Below the pieces are notes generated by a model that worked only from the letters and a program-made list of their open reading frames with translations, had not been told where the DNA came from and did not search any database. A DNA stretch of 33,654 nucleotides, taken from assembly GCA_036734385.1 (NCBI GenBank), contig DAIMYQ010000018.1:1-33654 (forward strand), written 5' to 3'. Both the position numbers and the translations under genes were made by a program. This document shows, one piece after another, positions 15,613-24,279 of the stretch (the first letter of the stretch is position 1; each line of letters opens with the position of its first letter). The stretch is from JAAYPI01 sp036734385 (GTDB lineage Bacteria; Bacteroidota; Bacteroidia; Bacteroidales; Paludibacteraceae).

Positions 15613-18600
15613 TTATTTATAATTTCCTGTCGCCTGCAAATAATTGGCGATTTTAATATTATAATTACAAAGAGCCTCAGTATGCTGATTTAATGCATCT
15701 TGATACAATGATTGAGCCTCCAATAAATCAGACATAGAGACTATTCCTCCTTTATAATTGTCATTTACAACTTTTAAGTTTTCTTTTGCCTGTTCTATCG
15801 AACTTTGAGCAATTCCAATCTGGAAATATGTTTCATTTACTTCATTTTTCGCTTGTTCTACCTGTAAAGCTAATAATTCGGTTGCTTCTTCCAACTTAGT
15901 TTGTGCTTGAGCTTTTTTTATTTTTGCTTCCTTTACTTTATGAGAAGTCCCCCACCAATCAGAAATAGGTACAGAAACCGAAACAAATGCCAATGCATTA
16001 GTAGAAGTGGCATCCATGGCATCCGTAGCACGACCTACAGCCCCAATGGAAATTTGAGGCAAGGCTTCTCCAAAAGCCAATTTTCTTTGTAATTCTTCCG
16101 CCTCAACAGCCTTATTCAACATTTGGACTTCCAATCTCTCATGTCCGGAAGTATTGTTCAATAAACCGGATGGCAAAATAGGTTTTTCCATGGTTCGATT
16201 CAAAACGAATGTTGAATCATAGGTTATTCCTACATGTTGACACAAAGCTCTCATTGACAAATTAATTCCATTCTTCAGCTTTAATTTATTGACTTTCAAT
16301 TCATTTATTTTAAGCTGCACTTTCAATAAATCACTTCTTTGCGTCAAACCTGCTTTTACCGCCACATTAACATCCTTCAACAAACAATTCAATAATTCTT
16401 CGTAGCTATTAATGGTGGTCATTTTTTCTTGCAAGGAAATAGTCGTCCAGTATAGGTTCTCAGTTTTTAACAATACCTCTTCGGTAGTTAACTGTTGTTT
16501 TTGAACATCTACTTCTTGTCCAATTTTAGCCAATTTATTTCCATTGACAACCCTACCACCTACAAAAACCGGTTGTAATACAGTAATATTTGCAACACTC
16601 ATATAATCCAATACTCCAATTGGAATAGAAGGTACATAAGCAAATTGCGTAGGAGCAACTAAATTTGCGGGATTTCCATCATACACCGGAAGATTCATCG
16701 ATGGTATCGATCCCTTAATCAAATAATCGGATGAACGCATAGAAACCCCCATTGCACTAATTTTGGGAAAATAATTTGTAAAAGCATTCTTTTTAACTTC
16801 CGAGGATCTCTCCGTGTCAAATTTAGCACTTTTTATCTTTTTATTATTTTCCAGAGCCAAGTTTTTACATGAATCTAATGAAAGAACTTTTGGCTGGGCG
16901 TTTACTGAGCTAGGTACCCAACAACATCCAAGAACAATCATTGCACCAATGACAGGAATGATAAGGTTATTATAAGGAATATGCTTTTTTACGCCTATTT
17001 TATTAGGTTTATCTCTATAAACAACGCTATATAGAACAGGAAGAATAAATAAAGTTAAAACCATAGACACCAACAGTCCAAAACAAATAACGGTTCCAAG
17101 AGGTCCCCAAAGTGGTGAGCGACTTATAATCATAGGAATTACCCCTACCGATGCTGCAGCCGAAGTAAGAAAGATAGGACGCATACGTCGTTTTCCTGCA
17201 GCTAAAGCAGCTTCTTTTACGCCAAAACCATGTACTGTCCTTAATTCCTGTAAATAATCAACTAAAATAATACCATTACGAACAACAATACCACACAAAC
17301 TGGTAATACCTATGAATCCGGTCAGACTGAAAGGATATCTCATCAAAAATAAACCAATAGCTGCTCCGGGCAATCCCAACAACATAGTGGACATAATAAG
17401 TGATGCTAATTTTACTTTTTTAAATTGAAACAATAAAATGAAAAAAATAATAATGATACTAACAATCAAAGCATAGGTCATAGGAATAAAAGCTTCCTGT
17501 TGTCCTTCATAATCTCCCCCGTAAGTTATGGAAACACCTTCGGGCAATTTTAATTTATCTATTTTCGGTTTTACTTTTGATAAAATATTTGAAGCCATCA
17601 CTTTGGCATCAACATCCATCTGAACCGTTATTGTTCTGGTTCCATTCCGATGAAGAATTTTTCCTTCTGTCCATTCGGGTGAGAATTTGGCAAATGACCT
17701 CAATGGTAAAGAAGAAAAACTCATAGGAGAAGTAATGGTTTGATTGCCGATATAATTTATGTCTTTTTTCTCACCATTGTCTTGTTTTAATTCGACTGAA
17801 ACAGGATAGTCGTCTTCCCAAATAGTAGTTAACGGAATACCGTTTAAGCCCATCATGAGAGACGTGGCAACAAGCCCTTTCGAATACCCCATACGAGTTG
17901 CTTTATCTTTTTCAATATCAACCTTTATGCTTTGTTGCTTTTGATACCAATCATCGTGTAACCACACAATTCCCGGAACAGGTTTAAGAATATCTTGTAC
18001 CTGACTTTCAACATTTCTTAGGTCGTTAATGGAATCGCCTGAAATACGTATTTCGATGGGGTATTTACTTTGCTGTAAAGCAAGTATTTTCCATTTAACA
18101 TGAGCATTAGGAAATGCATCTTTAAATTTCTCATCATATTCTTTACAAATAGCCCTTGTTGACTCATTATCAATTGTATTAACCATCAATTGCCCATAGT
18201 TTGAAGAAGGCATTTTAGGAGCATATAGAGTATGAAACCTCGGAGAGCTTGTCCCAATGAAACTAGTTACCGTAGTTACTCTTTTATCTTTTTCCAGTGC
18301 CGCTGCCAATGTATTCATCACTTTTGCTGTAACATTTAAAGAAGTTCCCTGATCGAGATACACTTCCACGGCAAATTGATTTCTTTCAACTTCGGGAAAC
18401 AATCGTTGATCTAGATTTTTAAATAAAAGAATACCTAATATTACGACCCCTACACCTAATCCAATAGTAATTTTTGGTCGTTTAAATGCTTTTTCCAGGA
18501 TTCTGTCGAATATTCTTTGCATCCAATCTAAAAATGTTTTTTTGGAGGTTCCTCCCTCATTTGGAACTTTCAATCCTTTTTTGATGAAAAAGAAATTAAG

Positions 18601-20070
18601 AAAAGGAACAACAAAAAGAGCCACAAGTACAGAAACAACCAATGCAATACAAATTGTCATCGGTAAATCACGTACAAAGTCACCCGGCGTTCCGGGAAGC
18701 ATGATTCCAAGAGGAATATATACCACACAAATAGCCATAGTAGCAGTAATGATAGGAGTAACCAATTCACGGGCACTTTTTATGGCAGCATGCCACGAGG
18801 ACATCCCATGATCTTTTTTGTCAATATAGTTATCTATTACAACAATAGAATTATCTACAATCATTCCGAGTACAATAATTAACCCAGCCAATGAAACGGT
18901 ATTTAATTCCACTCCAAAAAAATAAAGAAAGCCTAAGGTAATAAGTACCGATATAGGTACCGTCAACCCCGCAATAGAGGCTACCTTTTTAGGAAGCAAA
19001 AGCATTACAACCAATATTACTGCAATAATTGCAATTAAAAATTCCCGCATAAAATCGGAAACAGAATCGTCAACATATTTTGGCGAATTTGAAATAACAT
19101 TGACTTTAATATCTTGTGGACAAGTCTTTTTAAATTTTGTTAAAGCAGCTTGAACGTCCTTTCCAAATTCCACAATATTATTCCCCGTTTGCATTTCCAA
19201 TGAAAGCAGAATTGTTTTTTTACCATTCTGCCGGATATAATTTTCAGGGTCTTCATCTCTACGCTCTATTTTGGCTATGTCTTTCAACCTGACAACACCA
19301 CCTTGCGGATCGGAAAAAACAATTTGGTCGGTCAAATCTTTTTCCGACTCAAAATTTGGAGGAAAATGTACATACAAATCGGTCTCTGGGGTTTTCAATT
19401 TTCCTGCAGGTGAAATTATTCCATTCGGCCTGTAAGAAGAAAGCAGGGAAATAGATTTTATATTGTATTCATTGAGTTTCTCCGGTTCTACATTGACATA
19501 AATTTTTTCCTTTTGTAAGCCATATTCTTTTATTTTTGATACGGCGGGAATTTTCCGACATTCAGATTTGAGTTTTTTTAATTCATTCTCCATGTCTTTA
19601 TATCCTTTTGTATCGGAAGACAACGTAATTAACAAAGCTGAAGTATCGCCAAAATCGCTATTTGCTATTAAAGCTACCACTCCTGGAGGCAAGGTAGATT
19701 TAAATTCATTTAAACCATGTTTCAATTTAGACCAAAACTCGTCGGCATCGGTTACGTTATCATTTAATTCTACGTAAATAATCATCATACCCTCTTTTGA
19801 CTCAGAATAAGTTTTTGCCTTTTTTACCTCTTTAAACCCAAATATATAGTTTTCCACTTGTTTGGTGAGTTGCTCTTCTACTTCCTCCGAAGTTGCTCCA
19901 GGATATACTCCAATGACTAATCCTTGTCTTATAGTAAATTTCGGAAACTCATTGCGAGGCATTTTTAATAATGCAACAACCCCAATCATGACAAATACCG
20001 TTACCAAAATATTTGTAATATTGTGATAACGCATCGCCCAGCCTATAAAACCTATTTTTTTCTGTTTCAT
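15613..20070 (-). CDS. Natural RND permease-TolC fusion efflux protein
   Basis: A 1485-residue protein, about 450 longer than a normal RND pump. Residues 1 to ~1030 are a full RND permease with 12 membrane segments; segment 4 has VDNS (D406, N407), the single-Asp variant seen in many RND pumps. Residues ~1032-1058 are a hydrophobic stretch ending PSSVNA/Q, just like a signal peptide with a cleavage site before Q1059. Residues 1059-1485 (~427) are a complete TolC-like protein with two OEP repeats. Fusions of this kind occur in Bacteroidota; cleavage at the junction would release the channel to the outer membrane. The adaptor gene lies 2 bp upstream, completing a tripartite pump in two genes. 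Confidence 0.93.
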   Translation of the reverse strand: MKQKKIGFIGWAMRYHNITNILVTVFVMIGVVALLKMPRNEFPKFTIRQGLVIGVYPGATSEEVEEQLTKQVENYIFGFKEVKKAKTYSESKEGMMIIYVELNDNVTDADEFWSKLKHGLNEFKSTLPPGVVALIANSDFGDTSALLITLSSDTKGYKDMENELKKLKSECRKIPAVSKIKEYGLQKEKIYVNVEPEKLNEYNIKSISLLSSYRPNGIISPAGKLKTPETDLYVHFPPNFESEKDLTDQIVFSDPQGGVVRLKDIAKIERRDEDPENYIRQNGKKTILLSLEMQTGNNIVEFGKDVQAALTKFKKTCPQDIKVNVISNSPKYVDDSVSDFMREFLIAIIAVILVVMLLLPKKVASIAGLTVPISVLITLGFLYFFGVELNTVSLAGLIIVLGMIVDNSIVVIDNYIDKKDHGMSSWHAAIKSARELVTPIITATMAICVVYIPLGIMLPGTPGDFVRDLPMTICIALVVSVLVALFVVPFLNFFFIKKGLKVPNEGGTSKKTFLDWMQRIFDRILEKAFKRPKITIGLGVGVVILGILLFKNLDQRLFPEVERNQFAVEVYLDQGTSLNVTAKVMNTLAAALEKDKRVTTVTSFIGTSSPRFHTLYAPKMPSSNYGQLMVNTIDNESTRAICKEYDEKFKDAFPNAHVKWKILALQQSKYPIEIRISGDSINDLRNVESQVQDILKPVPGIVWLHDDWYQKQQSIKVDIEKDKATRMGYSKGLVATSLMMGLNGIPLTTIWEDDYPVSVELKQDNGEKKDINYIGNQTITSPMSFSSLPLRSFAKFSPEWTEGKILHRNGTRTITVQMDVDAKVMASNILSKVKPKIDKLKLPEGVSITYGGDYEGQQEAFIPMTYALIVSIIIIFFILLFQFKKVKLASLIMSTMLLGLPGAAIGLFLMRYPFSLTGFIGITSLCGIVVRNGIILVDYLQELRTVHGFGVKEAALAAGKRRMRPIFLTSAAASVGVIPMIISRSPLWGPLGTVICFGLLVSMVLTLFILPVLYSVVYRDKPNKIGVKKHIPYNNLIIPVIGAMIVLGCCWVPSSVNAQPKVLSLDSCKNLALENNKKIKSAKFDTERSSEVKKNAFTNYFPKISAMGVSMRSSDYLIKGSIPSMNLPVYDGNPANLVAPTQFAYVPSIPIGVLDYMSVANITVLQPVFVGGRVVNGNKLAKIGQEVDVQKQQLTTEEVLLKTENLYWTTISLQEKMTTINSYEELLNCLLKDVNVAVKAGLTQRSDLLKVQLKINELKVNKLKLKNGINLSMRALCQHVGITYDSTFVLNRTMEKPILPSGLLNNTSGHERLEVQMLNKAVEAEELQRKLAFGEALPQISIGAVGRATDAMDATSTNALAFVSVSVPISDWWGTSHKVKEAKIKKAQAQTKLEEATELLALQVEQAKNEVNETYFQIGIAQSSIEQAKENLKVVNDNYKGGIVSMSDLLEAQSLYQDALNQHTEALCNYNIKIANYLQATGNYK

Positions 20071-20072
20071 AA

Positions 20073-21098
20073 TTAAAGGGTTATTTTAGAGTTATCTGAT
20101 AATTTTTGTTTCCCTTCACACACTACTTTTTCTCCTAACGATAATCCGGAAAGAATCTCAATATCACTGTTTTGGTAATTACCGACTTGGATAATTCGTT
20201 TATTTACTTTTTTATTAGGGACATCAACCACATACACAAATTTACTATTATCCTTGTCAATATCTACAGCAGAATAGGGTATTGCCACAATTTCTTCATT
20301 AGCTGCAATATTTAATTTCACATCGCATACCATGCCCGGTTTAAGCACTAATCCCTGATTTTTCACCGTAATTTTTACGTCATAGGTTCGCGAAACTTGG
20401 TTGGCAACCACTCCCACAGAGGTTACTACCCCCTGAAACAGTTGATCGTTAAGAGCTGAAACCCTGAAAGTTGCTTTCAACCCTTTTTTTATCTTTCCAA
20501 TTTCGTTTTCAGGTACAGCAATTTTTACATACACATTTTCAATTTTGACCAATTCCAATGGATTTATTACACTTCCGATAGACGACATTCCCGGTTCAAT
20601 GTTTCTTTTTCCAATTACACCATTGTCAGGAGAATATAAATTTGTCTTCTTTAAATTTGTTTTTGCTATCGCTAAAGAAGATTTTGCCTGTTGCAAATTC
20701 GATTCCATTTCTACCCATTTAATTTCGGGCAAACTGCCATTATCATACACCTCTTTCAAGCGATTATAAGCATCCATTGCTTGTTGGTATTTGGCATTAG
20801 TCAATTCATACATACTTTGAGCATCTGCCTTATCAACAGTTGCCAACAATTGACCTTTATGCACAACATCCCCAACTTGAACCAAAATTTGCTCCACTGT
20901 GCCTGTCGTTTGGAAAGTAAGAGGTATGGTTTGCGAAGGTTCTATAGTACCACTATATTGCAAAAAGGAAGTTCCCGGAACTTTCTTCACTTCGACTATT
21001 TGCACTTTTACAGGAGACTGCGATTCGTCGGACGCTGTTTTTGAGCTACAACTCGTAAACATAATTACGGCAAAAAAGAAATACGATATTCTTTTCAT
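20073..21098 (-). CDS. RND pump periplasmic adaptor lipoprotein (HlyD/MexA family)
   Basis: A 341-residue adaptor with a lipoprotein signal (MKRISYFFFAVIMFTSC, lipid-modified C17). Order: a lipoyl half (TGTVEQILVQVGDVVHKGQLLATVD), a coiled-coil hairpin of about 70 residues (KADAQSMYELTNAKYQQAMD through LAIAKTNLKK), the second lipoyl half (LYSPDNGVIGKRNIEPGMSS), then beta-barrel and membrane-proximal domains (KPGMVCDVKLNI). It bridges the RND part and the TolC part of the fusion protein encoded 2 bp downstream. An ACP gene lies 91 bp upstream with no clear promoter between, suggesting one operon. Confidence 0.92.
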   Translation of the reverse strand: MKRISYFFFAVIMFTSCSSKTASDESQSPVKVQIVEVKKVPGTSFLQYSGTIEPSQTIPLTFQTTGTVEQILVQVGDVVHKGQLLATVDKADAQSMYELTNAKYQQAMDAYNRLKEVYDNGSLPEIKWVEMESNLQQAKSSLAIAKTNLKKTNLYSPDNGVIGKRNIEPGMSSIGSVINPLELVKIENVYVKIAVPENEIGKIKKGLKATFRVSALNDQLFQGVVTSVGVVANQVSRTYDVKITVKNQGLVLKPGMVCDVKLNIAANEEIVAIPYSAVDIDKDNSKFVYVVDVPNKKVNKRIIQVGNYQNSDIEILSGLSLGEKVVCEGKQKLSDNSKITL

Positions 21099-21189
21099 AA
21101 AAATTAGATTGTTAAATAAATTATTTAAACTGTTAGTTAATAAATAAAAAGATGATTAATCTTGAAAAATCTGAAAAATTTACAGATTG

Positions 21190-21447
21190 TCAATTCGATG
21201 ACATTTTTGATTGCAAATTTTGTTCTATAAAATCACACAATTCCGCTACTGATTTTTCACTTGAGAAGAAATCATCGGAAAAAGAGATTCCAAAATGTTT
21301 CTCAATATATGTCAAAAGATAGAGAGTATCACAACTATCAAAACCCAATTTTCGGAAACTCAACTCATGAGAAACAGGAGTTTTCTCGTCTGCTAAAGCC
21401 CATTTTAAGATAGATTCTATTTCCGTTTCAATTTGTTTCTTTTCCAT
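21190..21447 (-). CDS. Acyl carrier protein
   Basis: An 85-residue acidic four-helix protein of normal ACP length. The phosphopantetheine site is S38 in LGFDSCDTLYLL; the residue after the serine is C instead of the usual L or M, marking a specialised ACP rather than the fatty-acid-synthesis AcpP. The rest (IEKHFGISFSDDFF, SVAELCDFIEQNL) fits the PP-binding domain well. Standalone ACPs of this kind serve secondary lipid, polyketide or aryl-polyene pathways. The gene directly follows the tail of an unknown gene (21479-21541) and precedes an RND adaptor and pump, hinting at a product that is built on the ACP and exported. Confidence 0.88.
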   Translation of the reverse strand: MEKKQIETEIESILKWALADEKTPVSHELSFRKLGFDSCDTLYLLTYIEKHFGISFSDDFFSSEKSVAELCDFIEQNLQSKMSSN

Positions 21448-21478
21448 TTTAAAAAAAATTTACACACAACGAATAAAA

Positions 21479-21541
21479 CTATGCTTTTAATCCTCTCTGA
21501 AGAAGATTTAACAAAACATTCACCTTATCTTCCTTACGAGA
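21479..21541 (-). CDS. C-terminal tail of an unknown gene cut by a scaffold gap
   Basis: On the minus strand, 20 codons read SRKEDKVNVLLNLLQRGLKA and then TAG at 21481-21479, 31 bp before the ACP start. The short gap to the ACP suggests an operon partner, most likely a biosynthetic enzyme that uses the ACP. Twenty residues are too few to name a family. Confidence 0.45.
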   Translation of the reverse strand, partial: SRKEDKVNVLLNLLQRGLKA

Positions 21542-21641
21542 NNNNNNNNNNNNNNNNNNNNNNNNNNNNNNNNNNNNNNNNNNNNNNNNNNNNNNNNNNN
21601 NNNNNNNNNNNNNNNNNNNNNNNNNNNNNNNNNNNNNNNNN
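21542..21641. other. Scaffold gap of 100 N
   Basis: Exactly 100 N, the usual placeholder for a gap of unknown length. Gene order across it cannot be trusted without long reads. Confidence 0.98.
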
Positions 21642-21652
21642 AACCTCCTACT

Positions 21653-22111
21653 ATGAAGAAAAGCCTTTTAATTAAAACCACTTTTGTTGAAAATCATTTG
21701 CTTTCGAGAATTAATCAATCAAGACGTATTGCTTGTGCATGTTTGTTCTTTCTTGTCACAAGTTTATTACAAGCAAATAATATCACTCAAGGTACAACTT
21801 TGTATTTAACTACAGGGGTCTGGGATGACTCCGGAACAGCACGGTTTGCCGCATATTTTTATACAGGCACTTCTACTGGGATATTTGTGGATATGAGTTT
21901 AGTAAGCGGATCTACAGATGCTTACGAAGTAACTTCTCCATCAGGAACCTATACGAATGTGATTTTTTGCCGTATGAATGGCGCTACAACTACCGATTCG
22001 TGGACAAATGTATGGAATCAAACTCAGGATCTAACCTACGATGGAAGTAATAATTTATACATTATTAGTGGCTGGGGAACAACAAAAAGCCTCGTTAGAA
22101 AAGGCCGTTGA
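21653..22111 (+). pseudogene. Secreted carbohydrate-binding-module protein, truncated
   Basis: The ATG at 21653 opens a protein with a signal peptide (about residues 25-41, ending SLLQANN) and one ~90-residue module (TTLYLTTGVWDDSGTARFAA ... VIFCRMNGATTTDSWTNVWN ... NLYIISGWG). The module resembles starch-binding-like modules that Bacteroidota proteins carry in tandem, often beside amylase or surface-adhesion domains. After about residue 143 the sequence becomes insertion-element DNA, and the frame ends at 22111. The rest of the protein is lost by deletion or by misassembly at the insertion element. Confidence 0.6.
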
Positions 22112-22244
22112 TATTGCCCAAGAGAAGGCAATATTTTTCAATATGATGGTCGATATTGCAGAAAAAGAGTTTAAGATACCGATAAGAAAAAAATCGTTAC
22201 CCGGACAATCGACCAGTACACGAGCAAAAGAGAGCGGTCAATAA
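22084..22244 (+). pseudogene. IS3 orfA C-terminal fragment
   Basis: About 53 codons (QQKASLEKAVDIAQEKAIFF, then DIAEKEFKIPIRKK and a polar tail) match the C-terminal leucine-zipper region of IS3-family OrfA. The N-terminal helix-turn-helix is absent. At codons GCA AAA G (22224-22230) a -1 slip enters the orfB frame, continuing KRERSISFACGLS into the transposase, as expected for the OrfAB fusion. Confidence 0.75.
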
Positions 22245-22258
22245 GTTTTGCCTGTGGA

Positions 22259-23107
22259 TTGTCAGGGAATAATCGACAATACTATTATCGGAATAAGAAG
22301 GTTCGTGAATCAAAACGTGTGTTAGCTAATCATGTTTTGGAAAGAGTAATCGCAATCCGTTCACGTATGCCCCGTATAGGTACTCGTAAACTGCATTACA
22401 TGCTATCTTGTCAAGGTGTTGATTATGATATTGGTCGAGACAAGTTGTTTAAAATAATGCGTGCCAACAATTTGGATATAAAACCACGTAGGGCATATCA
22501 TGTAACAACGAACTCACACCATCGTTTTCGCAAGCATAAAAACCTTGTGGATAAACTTAATATTATTAGACCAGAACAAGTATGGGTGTCAGATATTACC
22601 TATATTGGAACAAGAGGAAGTCATTGTTATCTGGCTCTAATAACAGATGCCTATTCAAAGAAGATTGTAGGATATGATTTGTCGGATAGCTTAAGTGCCC
22701 AGGGGGCTATTCGAGCACTCAAAACTGCATTAAAAAATAGAATGTATCAAGATAAAGCTCTTATACATCATTCTGATCGTGAAATACAGTATTGTTGCGA
22801 TGACTATCAAAAGTTACTCAAGAAGTATAACATTAAAGTAAGTATGACCGAATCGTATAATCCATATGCAAATGCTGTTGCCGAAAGAGTAAATGGGATA
22901 TTGAAAAATGAATTTTTGTTAGAAGAGTACAAAGTGGATAAGAAATCAATGGAGCTAATTGTAGGACAGAGTATAAGGTACTATAACCAATTTAGACCGC
23001 ATATGTCTTGTTCGTTACTTACGCCAATACAAATGCACTCGCAAGAAAAAATTAGTGTGAAAACCTATAAAAAAATCTCAGTTCAAAAGGGTAACTTTTT
23101 GAACTGA
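22259..23107 (+). CDS. IS3-family transposase OrfB (DDE integrase core)
   Basis: A 282-residue reading with an HTH_21-like N-terminus (RMPRIGTRKLHYML) and an rve integrase core. The catalytic triad is D112 (WVSDITYIG), D173 (HHSDREIQYC) and E209 (NAVAERVNG), with the 35-residue D-E spacing of the IS3 family. The usual glycine after HSDR is replaced by E. The TTG at 22259 is only the first possible start; the natural product is probably made by frameshifting from orfA at 22226-22230. The catalytic protein looks intact, but without a left end the element cannot move by itself. Confidence 0.88.
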   Translation: MSGNNRQYYYRNKKVRESKRVLANHVLERVIAIRSRMPRIGTRKLHYMLSCQGVDYDIGRDKLFKIMRANNLDIKPRRAYHVTTNSHHRFRKHKNLVDKLNIIRPEQVWVSDITYIGTRGSHCYLALITDAYSKKIVGYDLSDSLSAQGAIRALKTALKNRMYQDKALIHHSDREIQYCCDDYQKLLKKYNIKVSMTESYNPYANAVAERVNGILKNEFLLEEYKVDKKSMELIVGQSIRYYNQFRPHMSCSLLTPIQMHSQEKISVKTYKKISVQKGNFLN

Positions 23108-23110
23108 GAT
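23075..23110. terminator. Hairpin at the end of the transposase gene
   Basis: ATCTCAGTTCAAAA (23075-23088) and TTTTTGAACTGAGAT (23096-23110) form a strong stem around a 7-base loop, overlapping the orfB stop. It can end transposase transcription or block read-in from outside; the following T-run is weak. Confidence 0.5.
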
Positions 23111-23184
23111 TAATTAATTATTTTTGTATCAAAACCTGTAACGTTTTTTCAGGACGACACAAGGGGATTTTTCCTAGTATTTGT

Positions 23185-23220
23185 TTTGTTGTTTCAAACA
23201 ATGTTCGTAATTTTGCGAAC
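23185..23220 (+). promoter_or_regulatory. ars promoter with embedded ArsR operator
   Basis: TTTG (23185-23188), 19 bases, TAATTTTG (23208-23215) is a consensus Bacteroidetes promoter. The -7 box is framed exactly by GTTCG (23203-23207) and CGAAC (23216-23220), forming a palindrome TTCG-N8-CGAA. A repressor bound there would cover the -7 box, fitting ArsR derepression by arsenicals. A second palindrome TTGTTT-C-AAACAA overlaps the spacer (23189-23201). The same TTCG-N8-CGAA core recurs before the permease gene at 24999-25014. Confidence 0.75.
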
Positions 23221-23245
23221 GACAAACAAACAAATTTATTACATT

Positions 23246-23578
23246 ATGACATGCTGTAAAAATAAAGATTACACGTTTGACAATGAGCAACTTGCCCGTT
23301 TTGCCAAAGCGATGGGACATCCTGCTCGCATTACTATTTTGCAATTTCTTGCTTCTTTGGATACTTGCTATTTCGGCGACATTCATAACGAATTGCCTAT
23401 TGCAAAAGCAACTGTATCTCAGCATCTGAAGGAATTAAAAGAGGCAGGGCTTATTCAAGGGGAAATAGAAACCCCCAAGGTTAAATACTGCGTTAACCGT
23501 GATAACTGGACAAAAGCACAAGCATATTTCGAAGCTTTTTTTACTAATTGCAAAGAAAAAAAAGGCTGTTGTAAATAA
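23246..23578 (+). CDS. arsR: ArsR/SmtB-family metalloregulatory repressor
   Basis: I start at the ATG at 23246, after the promoter; the earlier in-frame start at 23186 lies inside the promoter. The 110-residue protein is a winged helix with recognition helix around residues 52-68 (PIAKATVSQHLKELKEAGLI). Cysteines that could bind As(III) or organoarsenicals are C3/C4, C41, C82, C102 and C108/C109; the CC pairs at both ends are notable. It is the first gene of the cluster and should repress its own operon via 23203-23220 and probably the permease gene via 24994-25019. Confidence 0.9.
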   Translation: MTCCKNKDYTFDNEQLARFAKAMGHPARITILQFLASLDTCYFGDIHNELPIAKATVSQHLKELKEAGLIQGEIETPKVKYCVNRDNWTKAQAYFEAFFTNCKEKKGCCK

Positions 23579-23605
23579 TTAAATCATAACAAACAAGTAA
23601 CGTAT

Positions 23606-23842
23606 ATGGAAATTAAAGTATTGGGTACAGGTTGCCCCAAATGTAAAACGCTTGAAAAAATAACTCGTGAAGTAGTTGCTCAAAACAATATTGATGCGAC
23701 CATTACAAAAGTGGAAGACATTTCCGAAATTATTAAATTCAATATCATGAGTACACCTGCCTTAGTTGTTGATGGCAAAGTAGTACTAAAAGGACGTGTG
23801 CCATCCAATGAAGAGTTAAAACAAATATTAACCAATAACTAA
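23606..23842 (+). CDS. arsE: Small thioredoxin-like protein (ArsE-like)
   Basis: A 78-residue thioredoxin-fold protein with active site CPKC (C10, C13) and cis-proline segment STPALVVDGKVV. Such redox-active disulfide proteins often lie next to permeases of the DUF318 type. In arsEFG operons the small thiol protein ArsE and ArsF are reported to reduce nitroaromatic arsenicals before export by ArsG; order and sizes here fit that arrangement. The gene is 27 bp after arsR and 6 bp before the next gene. Confidence 0.8.
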   Translation: MEIKVLGTGCPKCKTLEKITREVVAQNNIDATITKVEDISEIIKFNIMSTPALVVDGKVVLKGRVPSNEELKQILTNN

Positions 23843-23848
23843 TTTATT

Positions 23849-24268
23849 ATGAAGAAGCTAGTAACTGTTTTAATATTATCCTTTCTAATGATTCCTTTTT
23901 TCACTATAAGTGCTGAAAAAAAAGATCAAAAAACCATCGTAAAATCCCCCCAAGTAGAAGTTTACTATTTCCATTTTACTCGCCGTTGCATTACCTGTCA
24001 GGCAGTGGAAACAGAATCGAAGAAAGCGGTGGAGACACTCTATCCGGAACAAATAAAAAAAGGTCTAATTACTTTTAAATCAATTAATTTAGACGAAGAA
24101 AGCAGTGCCTCTTTGGCAAAGAAGAACAAGGTAGAAGGACAATCCCTGTTAGTTATCGGCAAAAAAAAGCGTATTGATATAACACAAGACGGCTTTATTT
24201 ATGCAAGAAGTAACCCTGAAAAATTAAAGGATAAGTTAAAAAAAACAATTGATCCTCTGATAAAATAA
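23849..24268 (+). CDS. arsF: ArsF-like exported thiol protein
   Basis: A 139-residue protein with a signal peptide (1-21, ending FTISA) and a thioredoxin-like fold with the pair C47-x2-C50 (FTRRCITCQAVE). The size, the CxxC after HFT and the position between a small thioredoxin and an ArsG-like permease match ArsF, named as a nitroreductase subunit for nitrophenyl compounds. The signal peptide places it in the periplasm or anchored to the membrane. The biochemistry is inferred from the family name only. Confidence 0.72.
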   Translation: MKKLVTVLILSFLMIPFFTISAEKKDQKTIVKSPQVEVYYFHFTRRCITCQAVETESKKAVETLYPEQIKKGLITFKSINLDEESSASLAKKNKVEGQSLLVIGKKKRIDITQDGFIYARSNPEKLKDKLKKTIDPLIK

Positions 24269-24279
24269 TGTAAGTAAGA

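Larger units (their letters stand above)
22075..23161 (+). mobile_element. Left-truncated IS3-family insertion sequence
   Basis: The element contains the last part of orfA, a -1 frameshift signal (AAAAG, 22226-22230), the complete orfB transposase and a right end. The right end is probably near 23161, where the complement reads TGTCGTCCTGAAAAAACG, a plausible terminal inverted repeat starting with TG. No matching left repeat precedes orfA; the sequence before ~22075 belongs to a secreted protein gene. The left ~200-300 bp (repeat and start of orfA) are therefore missing. Confidence 0.75.
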
